Positions 35,489-45,712 are shown, counted from the first letter of the stretch. The stretch: DNA of 64,000 nucleotides from Peterkaempfera bronchialis (GCF_003258605.2 NZ_CP031264.1:4774001-4838000); one strand, 5' to 3'. Made by a program: numbers and translations. The notes: generated by a model not told the origin, from the sequence alone.

Positions 35489-37717
35489 ATGGACCCGATG
35501 TCTGCGTTCGATGAACCCCTCCGGAAGCTCGTCGGCGACCGCACCGCGAAGGTGCTGGCCGACAGCCTCAAGCTGCATACCACCGGCGACCTGCTGCACC
35601 ACTTCCCGCGCCGCTACGCCGAGCGCGGCGAGCTGACCAGCCTGGACGAGCTGGAGGTCGACGAGCACGTCACCGTGGTCGCACAGATCGAGAAGGTCAC
35701 CCGGATCCCCTTCCGGCAGCGCCGGGGCAACCGGCTGGAGGTGGTGGTCACCGACGGGCGCGGCCGGCTGACCCTCACCTTCTTCAACCAGGCATGGCGG
35801 GAGAAGGAGCTGCGCCCCGGCGCCCGCGGCCTCTTCGCCGGCAAGGTCGGCGTCTTCCAGCGCACCCGCCAGCTGGCCAATCCCGACTACCAGCTGCTGG
35901 ACGGGGACGGCGAGTCCGGCGCCGCCGAGCGGTTCGCCGGGCGGCTCATCCCCGTCTACCCGGCCTCCGCCCAGGTGCCCAGCTGGAAGCTGGCCCAGTG
36001 CGTGGAGGTGGCCCTGGACTCGCTGGCCGCCACCGGCTGGGAGGGCGTCGGCGATCCGCTGCCCCGGCAGCTGCGCGAGGACCGCGAGCTGCTGCCGCTG
36101 CCCGAGGCCCTGGAGCGCATCCACCGGCCGCGCACCCAGGCCGATGTGGTGATGGCCCGCTCCCGGCTGACCTGGGACGAGGCGTTCGTCCTCCAGGTCG
36201 CCCTGGCCCGCCGCCGCGCCGCCGACTCCGCACTGCCCGCCGTCGCCCGCGCCGCCCGGGCCGGCGGCCTGCTGGACGCCTTCGACGCCCGGCTGCCCTT
36301 CACCCTCACCGAGGGCCAGCTGAAGGTCTCCGCCGAGATCTTCGCCGACCTGGCCCAGGAGCACCCCATGCACCGCCTCCTCCAGGGCGAGGTCGGCTCG
36401 GGCAAGACGATGGTGGGCCTGCGGGCGATGCTGGCGGTGGTGGACACCGGCGGGCAGGCGGTGCTGCTGGCGCCCACCGAGGTCCTGGCCCAGCAGCACC
36501 ACCGGTCCATTGTGGAGATGATGGGCGACCTCGCCGAGGGCGGCCTGCTGGGCGGGTCCGAGCTGGGGACCAAGGTGGTGCTGCTCACCGGCTCCACCGG
36601 CACCGCCGCCCGCCGGCAGGCGCTGCTTGACCTGGTCACCGGGGAGGCCGGGATCGTGGTCGGCACCCACGCCCTGATCGAGGACAAGGTGCGCTTCCAC
36701 GACCTGGGCCTGGTGGTGGTGGACGAGCAGCACCGCTTCGGCGTGGAGCAGCGCGACGCCCTGCGCGGCAAGGGCCGGCAGCCCCCGCATCTGCTGGTGA
36801 TGACGGCCACCCCCATTCCCCGTACGGTCGCCATGACCGTCTTCGGCGACCTGGAGACCTCCGTACTGGACCAGCTGCCGTCCGGCCGCTCGCCGATCGC
36901 CTCGCATGTCGTCCCCGCGCTGGAGAAGCCGCACTTCCTGGCCCGCGCCTGGGAGCGGGTCCGCGAGGAGGTCGGCAAGGGCCACCAGTCCTATGTGGTC
37001 TGCCCCCGGATCGGCGACGAGGACGAGGAACCGAAGGGGAAGAAGGCCAGGAAGCCCGCCGAGGAGGACCTGGAGGACGTCGGCGCCGCCTCCGACGAGC
37101 GCCGCCCGCCGCTGGCCGTGCTGGACGTCGCCGAGCAGCTTCGCGCCGGCCCGCTCGCCGGGCTGCGGGTGGAGGTGCTGCACGGCAGGATGCCGCCCGA
37201 CGCCAAGGACGACGTGATGCGCCGCTTCGCCGCCGGGGAGGTGGATGTGCTGGTCGCCACCACGGTGATCGAGGTGGGCGTCAATGTGCCCAACTCCACC
37301 GCCATGGTGATCATGGACGCCGACCGCTTCGGCGTCTCCCAGCTGCACCAGCTGCGCGGCCGGGTCGGCCGTGGCACCGCCCCCGGCCTCTGCCTGCTGG
37401 TCAGCGACATGCCTGCAGGCAGCGCCGCCCGGGCCCGGCTGGACGCGGTGGCCGCCACCCTGGACGGCTTCGAGCTCTCCCGGATCGACCTGGAGCAGCG
37501 CCGCGAGGGCGATGTGCTGGGCCAGGCGCAGTCCGGGGCGAAGTCCTCGCTCAAGGTGCTCTCCGTGCTCCAGGACGAGGAGGTCATCGCCGCCGCCCGC
37601 GAGGAGGCCGTCCGGCTGGTCGCCGAGGACCCCGGGCTGACCCGCCACCCGGACCTGGAGAGCGCCCTTCGGAGCCTGGTGGACGAGGACCGCGCCGAGT
37701 ACCTGGAGAAGGGCTGA
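35489..37717 (+). CDS. recG: ATP-dependent DNA helicase RecG
   Basis: A 742-residue superfamily 2 helicase that remodels stalled replication forks and Holliday junctions. An N-terminal wedge domain (OB fold around residues 60-150) binds the branch point. Walker A is GEVGSGKT (residues 300-307) and the DEAH-type motif is DEQH (412-415). Motif VI lies in QLRGRVGRGTAPGLC near residue 620. The ATG at 35489 or at 35498 starts the gene; it follows the DAK2-domain gene by 28 bases. Length is normal. Confidence 0.95.
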   Translation: MDPMSAFDEPLRKLVGDRTAKVLADSLKLHTTGDLLHHFPRRYAERGELTSLDELEVDEHVTVVAQIEKVTRIPFRQRRGNRLEVVVTDGRGRLTLTFFNQAWREKELRPGARGLFAGKVGVFQRTRQLANPDYQLLDGDGESGAAERFAGRLIPVYPASAQVPSWKLAQCVEVALDSLAATGWEGVGDPLPRQLREDRELLPLPEALERIHRPRTQADVVMARSRLTWDEAFVLQVALARRRAADSALPAVARAARAGGLLDAFDARLPFTLTEGQLKVSAEIFADLAQEHPMHRLLQGEVGSGKTMVGLRAMLAVVDTGGQAVLLAPTEVLAQQHHRSIVEMMGDLAEGGLLGGSELGTKVVLLTGSTGTAARRQALLDLVTGEAGIVVGTHALIEDKVRFHDLGLVVVDEQHRFGVEQRDALRGKGRQPPHLLVMTATPIPRTVAMTVFGDLETSVLDQLPSGRSPIASHVVPALEKPHFLARAWERVREEVGKGHQSYVVCPRIGDEDEEPKGKKARKPAEEDLEDVGAASDERRPPLAVLDVAEQLRAGPLAGLRVEVLHGRMPPDAKDDVMRRFAAGEVDVLVATTVIEVGVNVPNSTAMVIMDADRFGVSQLHQLRGRVGRGTAPGLCLLVSDMPAGSAARARLDAVAATLDGFELSRIDLEQRREGDVLGQAQSGAKSSLKVLSVLQDEEVIAAAREEAVRLVAEDPGLTRHPDLESALRSLVDEDRAEYLEKG

Positions 37718-37822
37718 CCCTGCCGCCGGGACCGGCCGGTTGTCAGTGGTGCGCGCGACAATGGAGGTGTTCGGGACGCACTCCAAAGGTGCCGGTCCCA
37801 CGGACATCTGGGGGCTCAACAC

Positions 37823-38350
37823 ATGGCATTCCGTCACCTCAACGAACTCCCGCTCGGCGACAAGGTCTTCCGCATCGAGCTGGCCAGCGACGACGACCGC
37901 GAAGTCACCCTCACCCTGACCGGCTGGCGGGACGGCGAGGCCGCCGCCCCGCTCGCCTCCGGCAAGCTCCGCCTGCCCGTGGAGGACGTCGCCTCGCTGC
38001 GGATCGCGCTCAACCGCGCGCTGCGGGCGCTGGCCATCGTCGCCGACGTCTCCGAGCCCATCCCCGACCGCGATGTGCTGCGCGAGCTCTACCCCGGCCA
38101 CGGCGCCCCCTGGGTGCCGCAGCACGAGGAGGAGCTGGTGCGCCGCTTCCACGGCGGCGAGACCGTCGCCCGGATAGCGGCCCGCTTCGGCCGCACTCCC
38201 GACTCCGTCCGCACCAAGCTGCGCGAGCTCGGGCACGATCCGCGCCGCCCCGAGCACTGCCCGCCCGACGGCTGCCTCTCCTGGTCGCGCTACGCCTCCC
38301 CGGCCCTGCTGGGCGCCGCCGACCCGGTCGCCGGGGCCGGCGGGTCCTGA
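37823..38350 (+). CDS. Conserved-type protein with helix-turn-helix, function unknown
   Basis: A 175-residue protein. Residues 1-75 form a strand-rich region (VFRIELASDDDREVTLTLTGW). Residues about 105-140 contain a helix-turn-helix (EEELVRRFHGGETVARIAARFGRT then DSVRTKLRELGHDP) resembling the sigma-region-4 or MarR-type turn. The C-terminus has Cys-Pro-Pro-Asp-Gly-Cys, a possible metal or disulfide pair. It starts at ATG 37823. Its position between recG and rsmD suggests cotranscription or a local regulator; I do not recognise a named family. Confidence 0.75.
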   Translation: MAFRHLNELPLGDKVFRIELASDDDREVTLTLTGWRDGEAAAPLASGKLRLPVEDVASLRIALNRALRALAIVADVSEPIPDRDVLRELYPGHGAPWVPQHEEELVRRFHGGETVARIAARFGRTPDSVRTKLRELGHDPRRPEHCPPDGCLSWSRYASPALLGAADPVAGAGGS

Positions 38351-38475
38351 CCGTCCCGGTGAGCAGCCCCACCGGTCGGCCGGTCCCGTCGGTCGGCCGG
38401 TCCGCCGGTGGGGCTGCCGCCGTATAGCGTGGGAGGAGCACTCCGCCCGCCCACCTGTGAGGAAGCGCCAGCCCC

Positions 38476-39099
38476 ATGACCCGCGTGATCGCCGGAGCGG
38501 CCGGCGGCCGCCGCCTGGCCGTGCCGCCCGGCCAGGGCACCCGCCCCACCTCCGACCGGACCAGGGAGGCCCTCTTCTCCACCTGGGAGTCACTGCGCGG
38601 CACCCTGCACGGGGCCCGGGTGCTGGACCTCTACGGCGGCTCCGGCGCGGTCGGCCTGGAGGCGCTCTCCCGGGGCGCCGCGCACACCCTGCTGGTGGAG
38701 TCCGACGCCCGCGCGGTGCGCACCATCCGGGAGAACGTCCGCGCCCTCGGCCTGCCCGGTGCCGAGGTACGGGCCGGGAAGGCCGAGCGGGTGGTGCAGG
38801 GACCGCCGCCGGAGACCCCGTACGACCTGGTCTTCCTCGACCCTCCGTACGCCGTCACCGACGCCGGGGTGCGGGAGATCCTGATCACACTCTCCGCTGA
38901 GGGGTGGCTCGCCGACGCTGCGCTCGCCACCGTGGAGCGCAGCACCAGGGGCGGTGCGTTCACCTGGCCGGAGGGGTACGAACCGCTGCGGTCCCGTCGC
39001 TACGGCGAGGGGACGCTCTGGTACGGTCGCGCCGCCGCTCCGGGTGAGACGACCGCGCCGGGACAGGGACGTCCGGACCGGCCGGGAACGAACGGTTAG
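38476..39099 (+). CDS. rsmD: 16S rRNA (guanine(966)-N2)-methyltransferase
   Basis: A 207-residue SAM-dependent methyltransferase of the RsmD family. Motif I is [19 protein letters not shown] near residue 53, and the catalytic NPPY-type motif reads FLDPPYAV near residue 121. The N-terminal [24 protein letters not shown] segment is the RNA-binding family signature. It is followed by coaD after 50 bases; rsmD-coaD is a widely conserved pair. Confidence 0.94.
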   Translation: MTRVIAGAAGGRRLAVPPGQGTRPTSDRTREALFSTWESLRGTLHGARVLDLYGGSGAVGLEALSRGAAHTLLVESDARAVRTIRENVRALGLPGAEVRAGKAERVVQGPPPETPYDLVFLDPPYAVTDAGVREILITLSAEGWLADAALATVERSTRGGAFTWPEGYEPLRSRRYGEGTLWYGRAAAPGETTAPGQGRPDRPGTNG

Positions 39100-39149
39100 C
39101 AGGCCCACCCTCACGGCGGATCCGCCGGGGGCCGGAGAGTGAGGTACAG

Positions 39150-39644
39150 GTGTTGCGCCGCGCCGTCTGTCCGGGGTCCTTCGACCCCATCACCAACGGC
39201 CACCTCGACATCATCGAGCGTGCATCCAAGCTGTATGACGTCGTGCATGTCGCCGTGCTGATCAACAAGTCCAAGCGGGGGCTCTTCACGGTCGAGGAGC
39301 GCATGGGGATGATCGAGGAGGTCACCGCCTGCTACGGCAATGTGCAGGTGGAGGCCCACCACGGGCTGCTGGTCGACTTCTGCCGGGACCGCGAGATCCC
39401 CGCCATCGTCAAGGGCCTGCGGGCGGTCAGCGACTTCGACTACGAGTTGCAGATGGCCCAGATGAACCACGGGCTCTCCGGCGTGGAGACCCTCTTCGTG
39501 CCCACCTCGCCCACCTACAGCTTCCTCTCCTCCAGCCTGGTCAAGGAGGTCGCGGCCTACGGCGGCGACGTCGGCCACCTGGTGCCCGCCCCGGTGCTGG
39601 AGCGGCTCACCCGGCGGATGGCGGAGCGCGCCGCCGAGCAGTAG
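39150..39644 (+). CDS. coaD: Phosphopantetheine adenylyltransferase
   Basis: A 164-residue nucleotidyltransferase that makes dephospho-CoA from 4'-phosphopantetheine and ATP. The first motif is [16 protein letters not shown] near residues 7-22, where the THGH-type His binds ATP. The second signature is [15 protein letters not shown] near residue 120. The start is GTG at 39150. Length and motifs match CoaD well. Confidence 0.96.
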   Translation: MLRRAVCPGSFDPITNGHLDIIERASKLYDVVHVAVLINKSKRGLFTVEERMGMIEEVTACYGNVQVEAHHGLLVDFCRDREIPAIVKGLRAVSDFDYELQMAQMNHGLSGVETLFVPTSPTYSFLSSSLVKEVAAYGGDVGHLVPAPVLERLTRRMAERAAEQ

Positions 39645-39815
39645 CCCGGTCGGCGTCCGGTTCCTGCCGCTCTGTCATCTTCCGTCCGATGTACGGGTGC
39701 GGGCTCGCCCGACCTGTTCACCGGCACCCTCGCGGTGGTCGTAGAGTCTGACCCGGCGGTCTTCTCCCGGCCCGCCCCGCCGTACCCCGGCGCACACGGA
39801 AAGACGTGAGCCACA

Positions 39816-41081
39816 GTGGACGTGCAGAACAGACTCGACGACATCGTCGCGGCCGTCGAGAGCGCCCGCTCCATGCCGATGTCGGCATCCTGCGTCGTCA
39901 ACCGGTCCGAGCTGCTCGGCCTGCTGCGGGAGCTCCGGGAGGCGCTGCCCTCCGAGATCTCCCAGGCCCAGGCCGTGATGGCCGACCATGAGCAGGTGGT
40001 CGCCGAGGCCCGCGCCGAGGCCGAGCGGATCATCCAGGGCGCCCACGCCGAGCGGGGCTCGCTGGTCTCCGGTACGGAGGTGGTGCTCCGCTCCCAGGCG
40101 GAGGCCGACCGCATCCTCGCCGAGGCCCGCGCCGAGGCCGGGGAGCTGCGCCGCGAGGCCGACGACTATGTCGACAGCAAGCTGGCCAACTTCGAGGTCG
40201 TGCTCACCAAGACCCTGGGCGCGGTCGGCCGCGGCCGGCAGAAGCTGCTCGGCCACGGCCCCGACGCGGGCGGCGAGTACGGGCAGGGCGTCTACGGGGA
40301 GCAGGGCGGCGAGGAGGGCGAGGAGTTCCGGCCGCAGATCTCGCCCAGCCCCGAGGTGGACGAGTACGTCGATGTGAAGCTGGCGACCCTGGAGACGGTC
40401 CTCAGCAAGACCCTGGAGGCCGTCGGCCGGGGCCGTGACAAGCTGCTCGGCAAGCAGCCGATCGACGAGCTGGCCGCCTACCTGGCCGCCGCCGACCAGG
40501 CCCAGCAGGACAAGGACCGCGCCGCAGCCGTCGCGGCCGGCTTCGCCGCCGCCGACGCGGAGGAGTCCGCCGCCCAGGGCGGTGCGGGCGGTGAGATCGG
40601 CCAGGCGTGGTTCCGCGAGGAGGCGGCCGACGGGCAGCAGGGCTGGGGCGGCCAGCCACAGGTCGACCAGTCGCAGGTCGGCCAGCAACAGGTCGGCCAG
40701 CAACAGGTCGGCCAGCCGGACTGGCAGCAGCAGTCCGACCCGTACGCAGCCGCCGCCGCACACGGCGACGGCGGCCAGCAGGGCGGCGGCTATGACGCCT
40801 ACGGCTACCCGCAGCAGCAGTGGCAGGCCCATGACCCCTATGCCGCGCAGACCGGCGGCTATGCCCAGGGCCACGACGGCTCCGGCTACCCGCCGCAGCC
40901 CGGCTACGCCCCGCAGGAGGCGTACGGCGGCTGGGGGGCGCCGCAGCAGCCGGAGGCCGGGGCGGGCTACCCGCCGCAGCCGCCGCAGCCTCCGCAGCAG
41001 GGCGGACTGGACGAGACCAGCTTCTTCGACACCAGCGTGATCGATGTGGCGCGGCTGCGGGAGCTGGGCGGCGGACGCTGA
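39816..41081 (+). CDS. DivIVA/SepIVA-like coiled-coil septation protein
   Basis: A 421-residue protein with an N-terminal coiled coil (residues about 1-200; QAVMADHEQVVAEARAEAERIIQGA and READDYVDSKLANFEVVLTK) related to DivIVA-like septum and growth regulators. A long Gln/Pro/Gly/Tyr-rich tail follows from about residue 270. In M. tuberculosis the equivalent position before the yceD-like and rnc genes is occupied by SepIVA. The GTG at 39816 opens the frame. The conserved coiled-coil segment around DDYVDSKLANFE occurs twice in similar form (YVDVKLATLETVLSK). It probably acts in cell-wall growth or septation; assignment as SepIVA is by context and coiled-coil type. Confidence 0.7.
   Translation: MDVQNRLDDIVAAVESARSMPMSASCVVNRSELLGLLRELREALPSEISQAQAVMADHEQVVAEARAEAERIIQGAHAERGSLVSGTEVVLRSQAEADRILAEARAEAGELRREADDYVDSKLANFEVVLTKTLGAVGRGRQKLLGHGPDAGGEYGQGVYGEQGGEEGEEFRPQISPSPEVDEYVDVKLATLETVLSKTLEAVGRGRDKLLGKQPIDELAAYLAAADQAQQDKDRAAAVAAGFAAADAEESAAQGGAGGEIGQAWFREEAADGQQGWGGQPQVDQSQVGQQQVGQQQVGQPDWQQQSDPYAAAAAHGDGGQQGGGYDAYGYPQQQWQAHDPYAAQTGGYAQGHDGSGYPPQPGYAPQEAYGGWGAPQQPEAGAGYPPQPPQPPQQGGLDETSFFDTSVIDVARLRELGGGR
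40659..40718. repeat. Four-unit 15-bp in-frame tandem repeat in the SepIVA-like tail
   Basis: Four 15-base units encode QVDQS, QVGQQ, QVGQQ and QVGQP. The two middle units are identical at the DNA level. Confidence 0.85.
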
Positions 41082-41276
41082 GCCGAGGCCGCTGCACACA
41101 GGCCGCCGGGCGCCCCGCCGGCCGGTGGCCGGGGCGCGAAGTTGGGCCTGGCCCGGTGGTCCGGTATCCTGACTGCTCCGGCCCGTTCAGCGCCGGGGTT
41201 GTCGGCTGCCCCGACCCCCTCCGGGGGACGCCGCAGAGTCGCAGCCACATGAGCCGTATGCGTCACGCAGGAATGC

Positions 41277-41942
41277 GTGCGCCGTAGGAAGCAGGACATC
41301 CTGAACCGCCTCGACCACCGCGATCCGCTCGTGTTCGACACGCATGAGCTGGGCCGTCGTCCGGGTGCGATGCGCAGGGTGACCCGCACTGTCGAGGCCC
41401 CCGGCGACTTCGGCATCGATGTGATCGGCGTTCCCGCCAAGAGCCCGGTCGAGCTGGAACTCCGGCTGGAGTCGGTGGTGGAGGGCGTACTGGTCACCGG
41501 TACCGCCACCGCCCGCATCGCCGGGGAGTGCGTACGCTGTCTGGAGCCCGTCGAGGACGACCTTGAGGTGGAGTTCCAGGAGCTGTACTACTACCCGGAG
41601 GACGACGGCCGCATCCGTGGCGCGTCGGCCGGGAGCGCGTCCGACGAGGACGACGAGGACGAGACTTACCGCCTGGAGGGCGACCTGTTCGACCTCCAGT
41701 CGGTGCTGCGTGACGCGGTGGTGCTCGCACTGCCGTTGCAGCCGGTGTGCCAGGACGACTGCCTGGGCCTCTGCTCCGAGTGCGGAGCGCGCCTGAGCGA
41801 CGACCCGGACCACCACCATGACGCCGTCGACCCCCGGTGGGCGGCATTGCAGGGACTCTCCGCCGCCCCCGGCGACGAGGGTGACGGGAACGACGAGGAC
41901 AGCGGCGCCCGTGAGGGCGCTGCCGAGAACCAGGAGAAGTAG
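41277..41942 (+). CDS. YceD/DUF177 family protein
   Basis: A 221-residue DUF177 protein. The family cysteines lie in [11 protein letters not shown] and in [16 protein letters not shown], the latter a likely metal-binding cluster. The C-terminal third is acidic. DUF177 genes almost always precede rpmF, as here, and affect 23S rRNA accumulation in plants and bacteria. The GTG at 41277 has CAGGAA just upstream. The function in actinobacteria is not settled. Confidence 0.88.
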   Translation: MRRRKQDILNRLDHRDPLVFDTHELGRRPGAMRRVTRTVEAPGDFGIDVIGVPAKSPVELELRLESVVEGVLVTGTATARIAGECVRCLEPVEDDLEVEFQELYYYPEDDGRIRGASAGSASDEDDEDETYRLEGDLFDLQSVLRDAVVLALPLQPVCQDDCLGLCSECGARLSDDPDHHHDAVDPRWAALQGLSAAPGDEGDGNDEDSGAREGAAENQEK

Positions 41943-41944
41943 CC

Positions 41945-42118
41945 GTGGCTGTTCCGAAGCGGAAGATGTCGCGCAGCAACACGCGCCACCGCCGTTCGCA
42001 GTGGAAGGCTGCGGTCCCGGCCCTGGTGGCGTGCGACCGCTGCCACGAGCCGAAGCTGGCGCACATCGCGTGCCCGAGCTGCGGCACCTACAACCGCCGC
42101 CAGGTCCTGTCGGTCTGA
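41945..42118 (+). CDS. rpmF: 50S ribosomal protein L32
   Basis: A 57-residue L32 with N-terminal [18 protein letters not shown] and a zinc ribbon of Cys30, Cys33, Cys43 and Cys46. The GTG start at 41945 has AGGAGAAG directly upstream, inside the end of the DUF177 gene. It is followed by rnc, a conserved order. It is translated in a different frame from the longer open frame covering the same bases. Confidence 0.96.
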   Translation: MAVPKRKMSRSNTRHRRSQWKAAVPALVACDRCHEPKLAHIACPSCGTYNRRQVLSV

Positions 42119-42138
42119 TCGGCGGGGTGTACGGATCG

Positions 42139-42957
42139 ATGTCGGACGGAACCACGACCTCCCGCAAGGGTGCCTCATCCGGGGCCCGGTCCATGGACGA
42201 CCAGTCCCCGGACAAGGCGGCCGGGCGGCCGACCTCGACCACCAACGACGTCCTGGAAGGGCGGCTCGGGTACACACTTGAGCCCGCCCTTCTGGTACGT
42301 GCTCTCACCCACCGCTCGTTCGCGTACGAGAACGGCGGGCTGCCCACCAATGAGCGCCTGGAGTTCCTGGGCGACTCGGTGCTCGGTCTCGTGGTGACCG
42401 ACACCCTCTACCGGATCCACCCGGACCTCCCCGAGGGCCAGCTGGCCAAGCTGCGCGCCGCAGTGGTCAACTCCCGCGCGCTGGCCGACGTCAGCCGTGG
42501 CCTCGACCTGGGCGCCTTCATCCGGCTCGGCCGGGGCGAGGAGGGCACCGGCGGCCGCGACAAGTCGTCGATCCTGGCCGACACCCTGGAGGCGCTGATC
42601 GGCGCCGTCTACCTCGACCAGGGTCTGGACGCCGCCTCCGAGCTGGTGCACCGCCTCTTCGACCCGCTGATCGAGGAGTCCTCCAACCTGGGCGCCGGCC
42701 TGGACTGGAAGACCTCCCTCCAGGAGCTCACCGCCACGGTGGGCATCGGCGTGCCCGAGTACCTGGTCAGCGAGTCCGGCCCGGACCACGAGAAGACCTT
42801 CACCGCCACCGCCCGCGTCGGCGGCGAGGAGTACGGCAGTGGCACCGGCCGCTCCAAGAAGGAGGCCGAGCAGAAGGCCGCGCAGAGCGCCTGGCACGGC
42901 ATCCGGGAGAAGCACGGCGTGGACTCCGCCACCGGTGACACCACCTCGGCCGCCTAG
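42139..42957 (+). CDS. rnc: Ribonuclease III
   Basis: A 272-residue RNase III that cuts double-stranded RNA and processes rRNA. In streptomycetes it also acts as a global regulator (AbsB) of antibiotic genes. The signature ERLEFLGDS (residues 72-80) carries catalytic acidic residues. The C-terminal dsRNA-binding domain (about 195-262) includes [20 protein letters not shown]. The ATG at 42139 gives about 35 flexible residues before the catalytic domain. It follows rpmF by 20 bases and mutM begins five bases after its stop. Confidence 0.95.
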   Translation: MSDGTTTSRKGASSGARSMDDQSPDKAAGRPTSTTNDVLEGRLGYTLEPALLVRALTHRSFAYENGGLPTNERLEFLGDSVLGLVVTDTLYRIHPDLPEGQLAKLRAAVVNSRALADVSRGLDLGAFIRLGRGEEGTGGRDKSSILADTLEALIGAVYLDQGLDAASELVHRLFDPLIEESSNLGAGLDWKTSLQELTATVGIGVPEYLVSESGPDHEKTFTATARVGGEEYGSGTGRSKKEAEQKAAQSAWHGIREKHGVDSATGDTTSAA

Positions 42958-42962
42958 CCCCC

Positions 42963-43826
42963 ATGCCCGAACTGCCGGAGGTCGAGGTCGTCCGCCTCGG
43001 CCTGGAACGCTGGGTCAGCCACCGCACCGTCGACTCCGTGCAGGTGCTGCATCCCCGTGCGATCCGCCGCCACCTCGCCGGACCCGAGGACTTCGCCGCC
43101 CGGCTCACCGGGGTGACCTTCGGCCCGGCGCACCGGCGCGGCAAGTACCTCTGGCTGCCCATGGACGGCACCGGCTGCTCCCTGCTCGGCCACCTCGGCA
43201 TGAGCGGCCAACTGCTGGTGCAGCCGCCCGAGGCACCGGACGAGACCCATCTGCGGGTCCGGCTGCGGTTCCGCGACGGCGGCCGTGAGCTGCGCTTTGT
43301 CGACCAGCGCACCTTCGGCGGCCTCACCGTCCACCCGGCCGAGCCCGGCGACCCCGAGGCCACCCCGCTGGCCATCGCCCATATCGCCCGCGACCCGCTC
43401 GACCCGAGGTTCGACGACGGCGTCTTCCACACCGCGCTGCGGCGGCGGCGCACCACCGTGAAGCGGGCCCTGCTGGACCAGAGCCTGATCAGCGGCGTGG
43501 GCAACATCTATGCCGACGAGGCGCTGTGGCGGGCCCGGCTGCACTACGAGCGGCCCACCGCCACCCTCACCCGGCCGCAGACCGCGCTGCTGCTCCAGTC
43601 GGTGCGCGAGGTGATGGCGGACGCGCTGGCGGCGGGCGGCACCAGCTTCGACAGCCTCTATGTCAACGTCAACGGCGAGAGCGGCTACTTCTCCCGCGAC
43701 CTGGACGCCTACGGGCGCCGCGACGAGCCGTGCCGCCGCTGCGGCACACCGATCCGCCGCGAGCCCTGGATGAACCGGTCCAGCTACTTCTGCCCCCGCT
43801 GCCAGCGCCCGCCCCGGCCCCGTTAG
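42963..43826 (+). CDS. mutM: Formamidopyrimidine-DNA glycosylase
   Basis: A 287-residue DNA repair glycosylase/AP lyase for 8-oxoguanine. The N-terminus [11 protein letters not shown] provides the catalytic Pro2 and Glu3. The C-terminal zinc finger [20 protein letters not shown] with CPRC contains the conserved Arg. The H2TH region around [22 protein letters not shown] is also typical. It is coupled to rnc. Length is normal. Confidence 0.95.
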   Translation: MPELPEVEVVRLGLERWVSHRTVDSVQVLHPRAIRRHLAGPEDFAARLTGVTFGPAHRRGKYLWLPMDGTGCSLLGHLGMSGQLLVQPPEAPDETHLRVRLRFRDGGRELRFVDQRTFGGLTVHPAEPGDPEATPLAIAHIARDPLDPRFDDGVFHTALRRRRTTVKRALLDQSLISGVGNIYADEALWRARLHYERPTATLTRPQTALLLQSVREVMADALAAGGTSFDSLYVNVNGESGYFSRDLDAYGRRDEPCRRCGTPIRREPWMNRSSYFCPRCQRPPRPR

Positions 43827-43835
43827 TTGCCCCGG

Positions 43836-43889
43836 CCCAGCCAGTCGATCCGGGCCAGTCAGTCGATTCGGCCCAGTCAGTCGATCCGG
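43836..43889. repeat. Three-unit 18-bp tandem repeat between mutM and the CAP gene
   Basis: Three 18-base units (CCCAGCCAGTCGATCCGG and two near copies) fill the gap between the convergent mutM and CAP-domain genes. No reading frame or hairpin explains it. Confidence 0.8.
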
Positions 43890-43898
43890 GCGGCGGGC

Positions 43899-44887
43899 TC
43901 AGAAGCCGAAGTCCTGCGTCCACCAGGGGCCGCCGGGGCCCTCGTGGACGCCGACGCCCAGCCGCTTGTAGTCGCAGTTGAGGATGTTGGCCCGGTGGCC
44001 CGGGCTGTTCATCCAGGCGTCCATGACCTCCTCGGGCGTCTGCTGCCCCCGGGCGATGTTCTCGCCGCCCAGGTAGGAGATGCCGACCGCGGTGGCGCGG
44101 TCCCAGGGGCTCTTCCCGTCCGGGTCGGTGTGGTCGAAGAAGCCGCGCGCCGCCATGGAGTCGCTGAAGTCCGTGGCCAGCGCGGCAAGCCCGGCGTCCG
44201 CCACCAGCGGTCCGCAGCCGGCCCTGGACCGCTCCTGGTTGACCAGGGTGAGGACGGCGGCGGCCACGGTCGCCCGGGTGTCGCCGACCCTGCTGCTGGA
44301 GCCGGTGGCCGAGACGGTGGGGGCGGCTGGGGCGGCCGTCGTGGGGACGGGGGCGGGAGCGGCGGGGGCGCTTCGGTACGGGGCGCGGCGACCGGGGAGG
44401 CGCTGGCGGGCGGGGCCGGTGTGGACGGCGTCACGGACGGCGCCGGGGGGCGCTCCTGGCCGCGCCCGGCGGCCTCGGACGGCCTGACCGGTGGAGCCGC
44501 CGGGGCGGAGGCTTCGGCCCCGGTGGGGGCCTGGGCGACCCTGGAGCCGCCCGGGGCGGTGCCGAGGTCCGCTGCGGCGGTCCGCGCCGAGGCGGGGTCG
44601 GCCGCCACGATGGCGGAGCTGGGCTGCGAGGAGGGCATCGGGACCAGCCCGCTGAGCACCCCGCCCGTACCGGCGGCCAGCGCCGTGCAGCAGACCGCCA
44701 GGACCGTCCGTGCCGGGCCGCTGGTCTGCCCGCGACCCCGGCCACCGCTGCGGCGGTGTGAGACCGGCCCGGCCGGGCTGGGGGCAAGGGGGACGGCAGC
44801 GGACGCCGCATGGCGCCTGCGACCCCCCTGGGAGCCTGCGGCAGGCTGCTGCGACTGCGGCTTGGACGTACGCGCATGTCGGGACAT
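43899..44887 (-). pseudogene. CAP/SCP-domain secreted protein, frameshifted in its linker
   Basis: A protein of about 329 residues if one base is restored. It begins MSRHARTSKPQ, has a membrane/signal segment (ARTVLAVCCTALAAGTGGVLSG) and a long Ala/Pro/Thr linker. The C-terminal CAP domain has DHTDPDGKSPWDRA, GGENIARGQQTP and WMNSPGHRANILN, typical of SCP/PR1-like extracellular proteins. The N-terminal half and the CAP domain are in different frames, which meet near the GGGGG run at 44364-44368 (one missing base repairs it). A sequencing error in the low-complexity linker is likely, though a real mutation is possible. It lies between mutM and the divergent acyP. Confidence 0.78.
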
Positions 44888-45036
44888 GGCTGTCTGGAAC
44901 CCTCCCGATCCCCCCGACCGGTGACAAGAGCCGTGCACGTGGTGCACTCACCCGTTCGGGTGATGGCAGGACCATACAGGTATGACGGGTGGGGCTGGAG
45001 GGAAAGCCCCGCGCGGGCCGCTCTAGGGTCGGCCCC

Positions 45037-45315
45037 ATGTATGAACACGTCCGCTTGACCGCCTGGGTGCGCGGCAGGGTCCAGGAAGTCGGTTTCCGCT
45101 GGTGGACGCGGTCCCGGGCGCTGGAGATCGGTCTGGTCGGCTACGCCGGGAACCTCGCGGACGGCCGGGTCCAGGTGGTGGCGGAGGGCGCGCGCGAGGA
45201 GTGCGAGCGCCTGCTGCGGCTGCTGCGCGGGTCCGGTACGCCCGGCCGGGTCGACGGCGTCACCGAGATCTGGGGCGAGCCGCGCGCCGGCTACGACGGC
45301 TTCGCGGTCCGCTGA
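45037..45315 (+). CDS. acyP: Acylphosphatase
   Basis: A 92-residue acylphosphatase that hydrolyses carboxyl-phosphate bonds. The catalytic Arg lies in [11 protein letters not shown] and the catalytic Asn in [11 protein letters not shown], the two family signatures. It starts at ATG 45037. A 400-base gap separates it from a small coiled-coil gene and smc, an order shared with M. tuberculosis (acyP-smc). Confidence 0.94.
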   Translation: MYEHVRLTAWVRGRVQEVGFRWWTRSRALEIGLVGYAGNLADGRVQVVAEGAREECERLLRLLRGSGTPGRVDGVTEIWGEPRAGYDGFAVR

Positions 45316-45712
45316 GCGTTCCGAGGCTGCTGGGGCCCTATGACCACGCTCCGCAGTCGGCCCGGGGCCGCTGCCGGAGCGGTCTGCGGCAACTGCCACC
45401 GTCACATGGTTGCCAGGTCAGGCGGTGACGTGGTTGACTCCGCAGCGAGCGGTGATCGCGCGGCCACTGAGTGCCGTGACCGTCCCTACGGCGTGGGTGT
45501 TCCGCCGTGCAGGTGGACGGCGGGCGTCGCGCGCTGTGATCGTGTTGACCCATACAGCGTTTGGTGAGACGCTGGAAACCCGCTCACCCGTACGTGTTTC
45601 CCCCGGCAGAGCTGTCCTTTCAGACCTGCGAAGAGCGCGTGGCGGTGCGCACCCTTCCCCCTCGACCCACACCTGACAAAGGTCGGTCACTCAGCGTGGA
45701 GGACCACTCATC
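45316..45712. other. Noncoding gap between acyP and the small coiled-coil gene
   Basis: No reading frame here has the codon bias of neighbouring genes. The only notable sites are TTGACC near 45545 in a slightly AT-richer patch, a possible -35 without a clear -10, and GTCACATGG/GTGACGTGG repeats near 45400-45435. The promoter of the next gene is probably here. Confidence 0.4.

Noticed and set aside
45340-45567. A 75-codon frame between acyP and the coiled-coil gene
   Set aside because: Third-position composition does not match genome bias, there is no ribosome-binding site and no recognisable motif.
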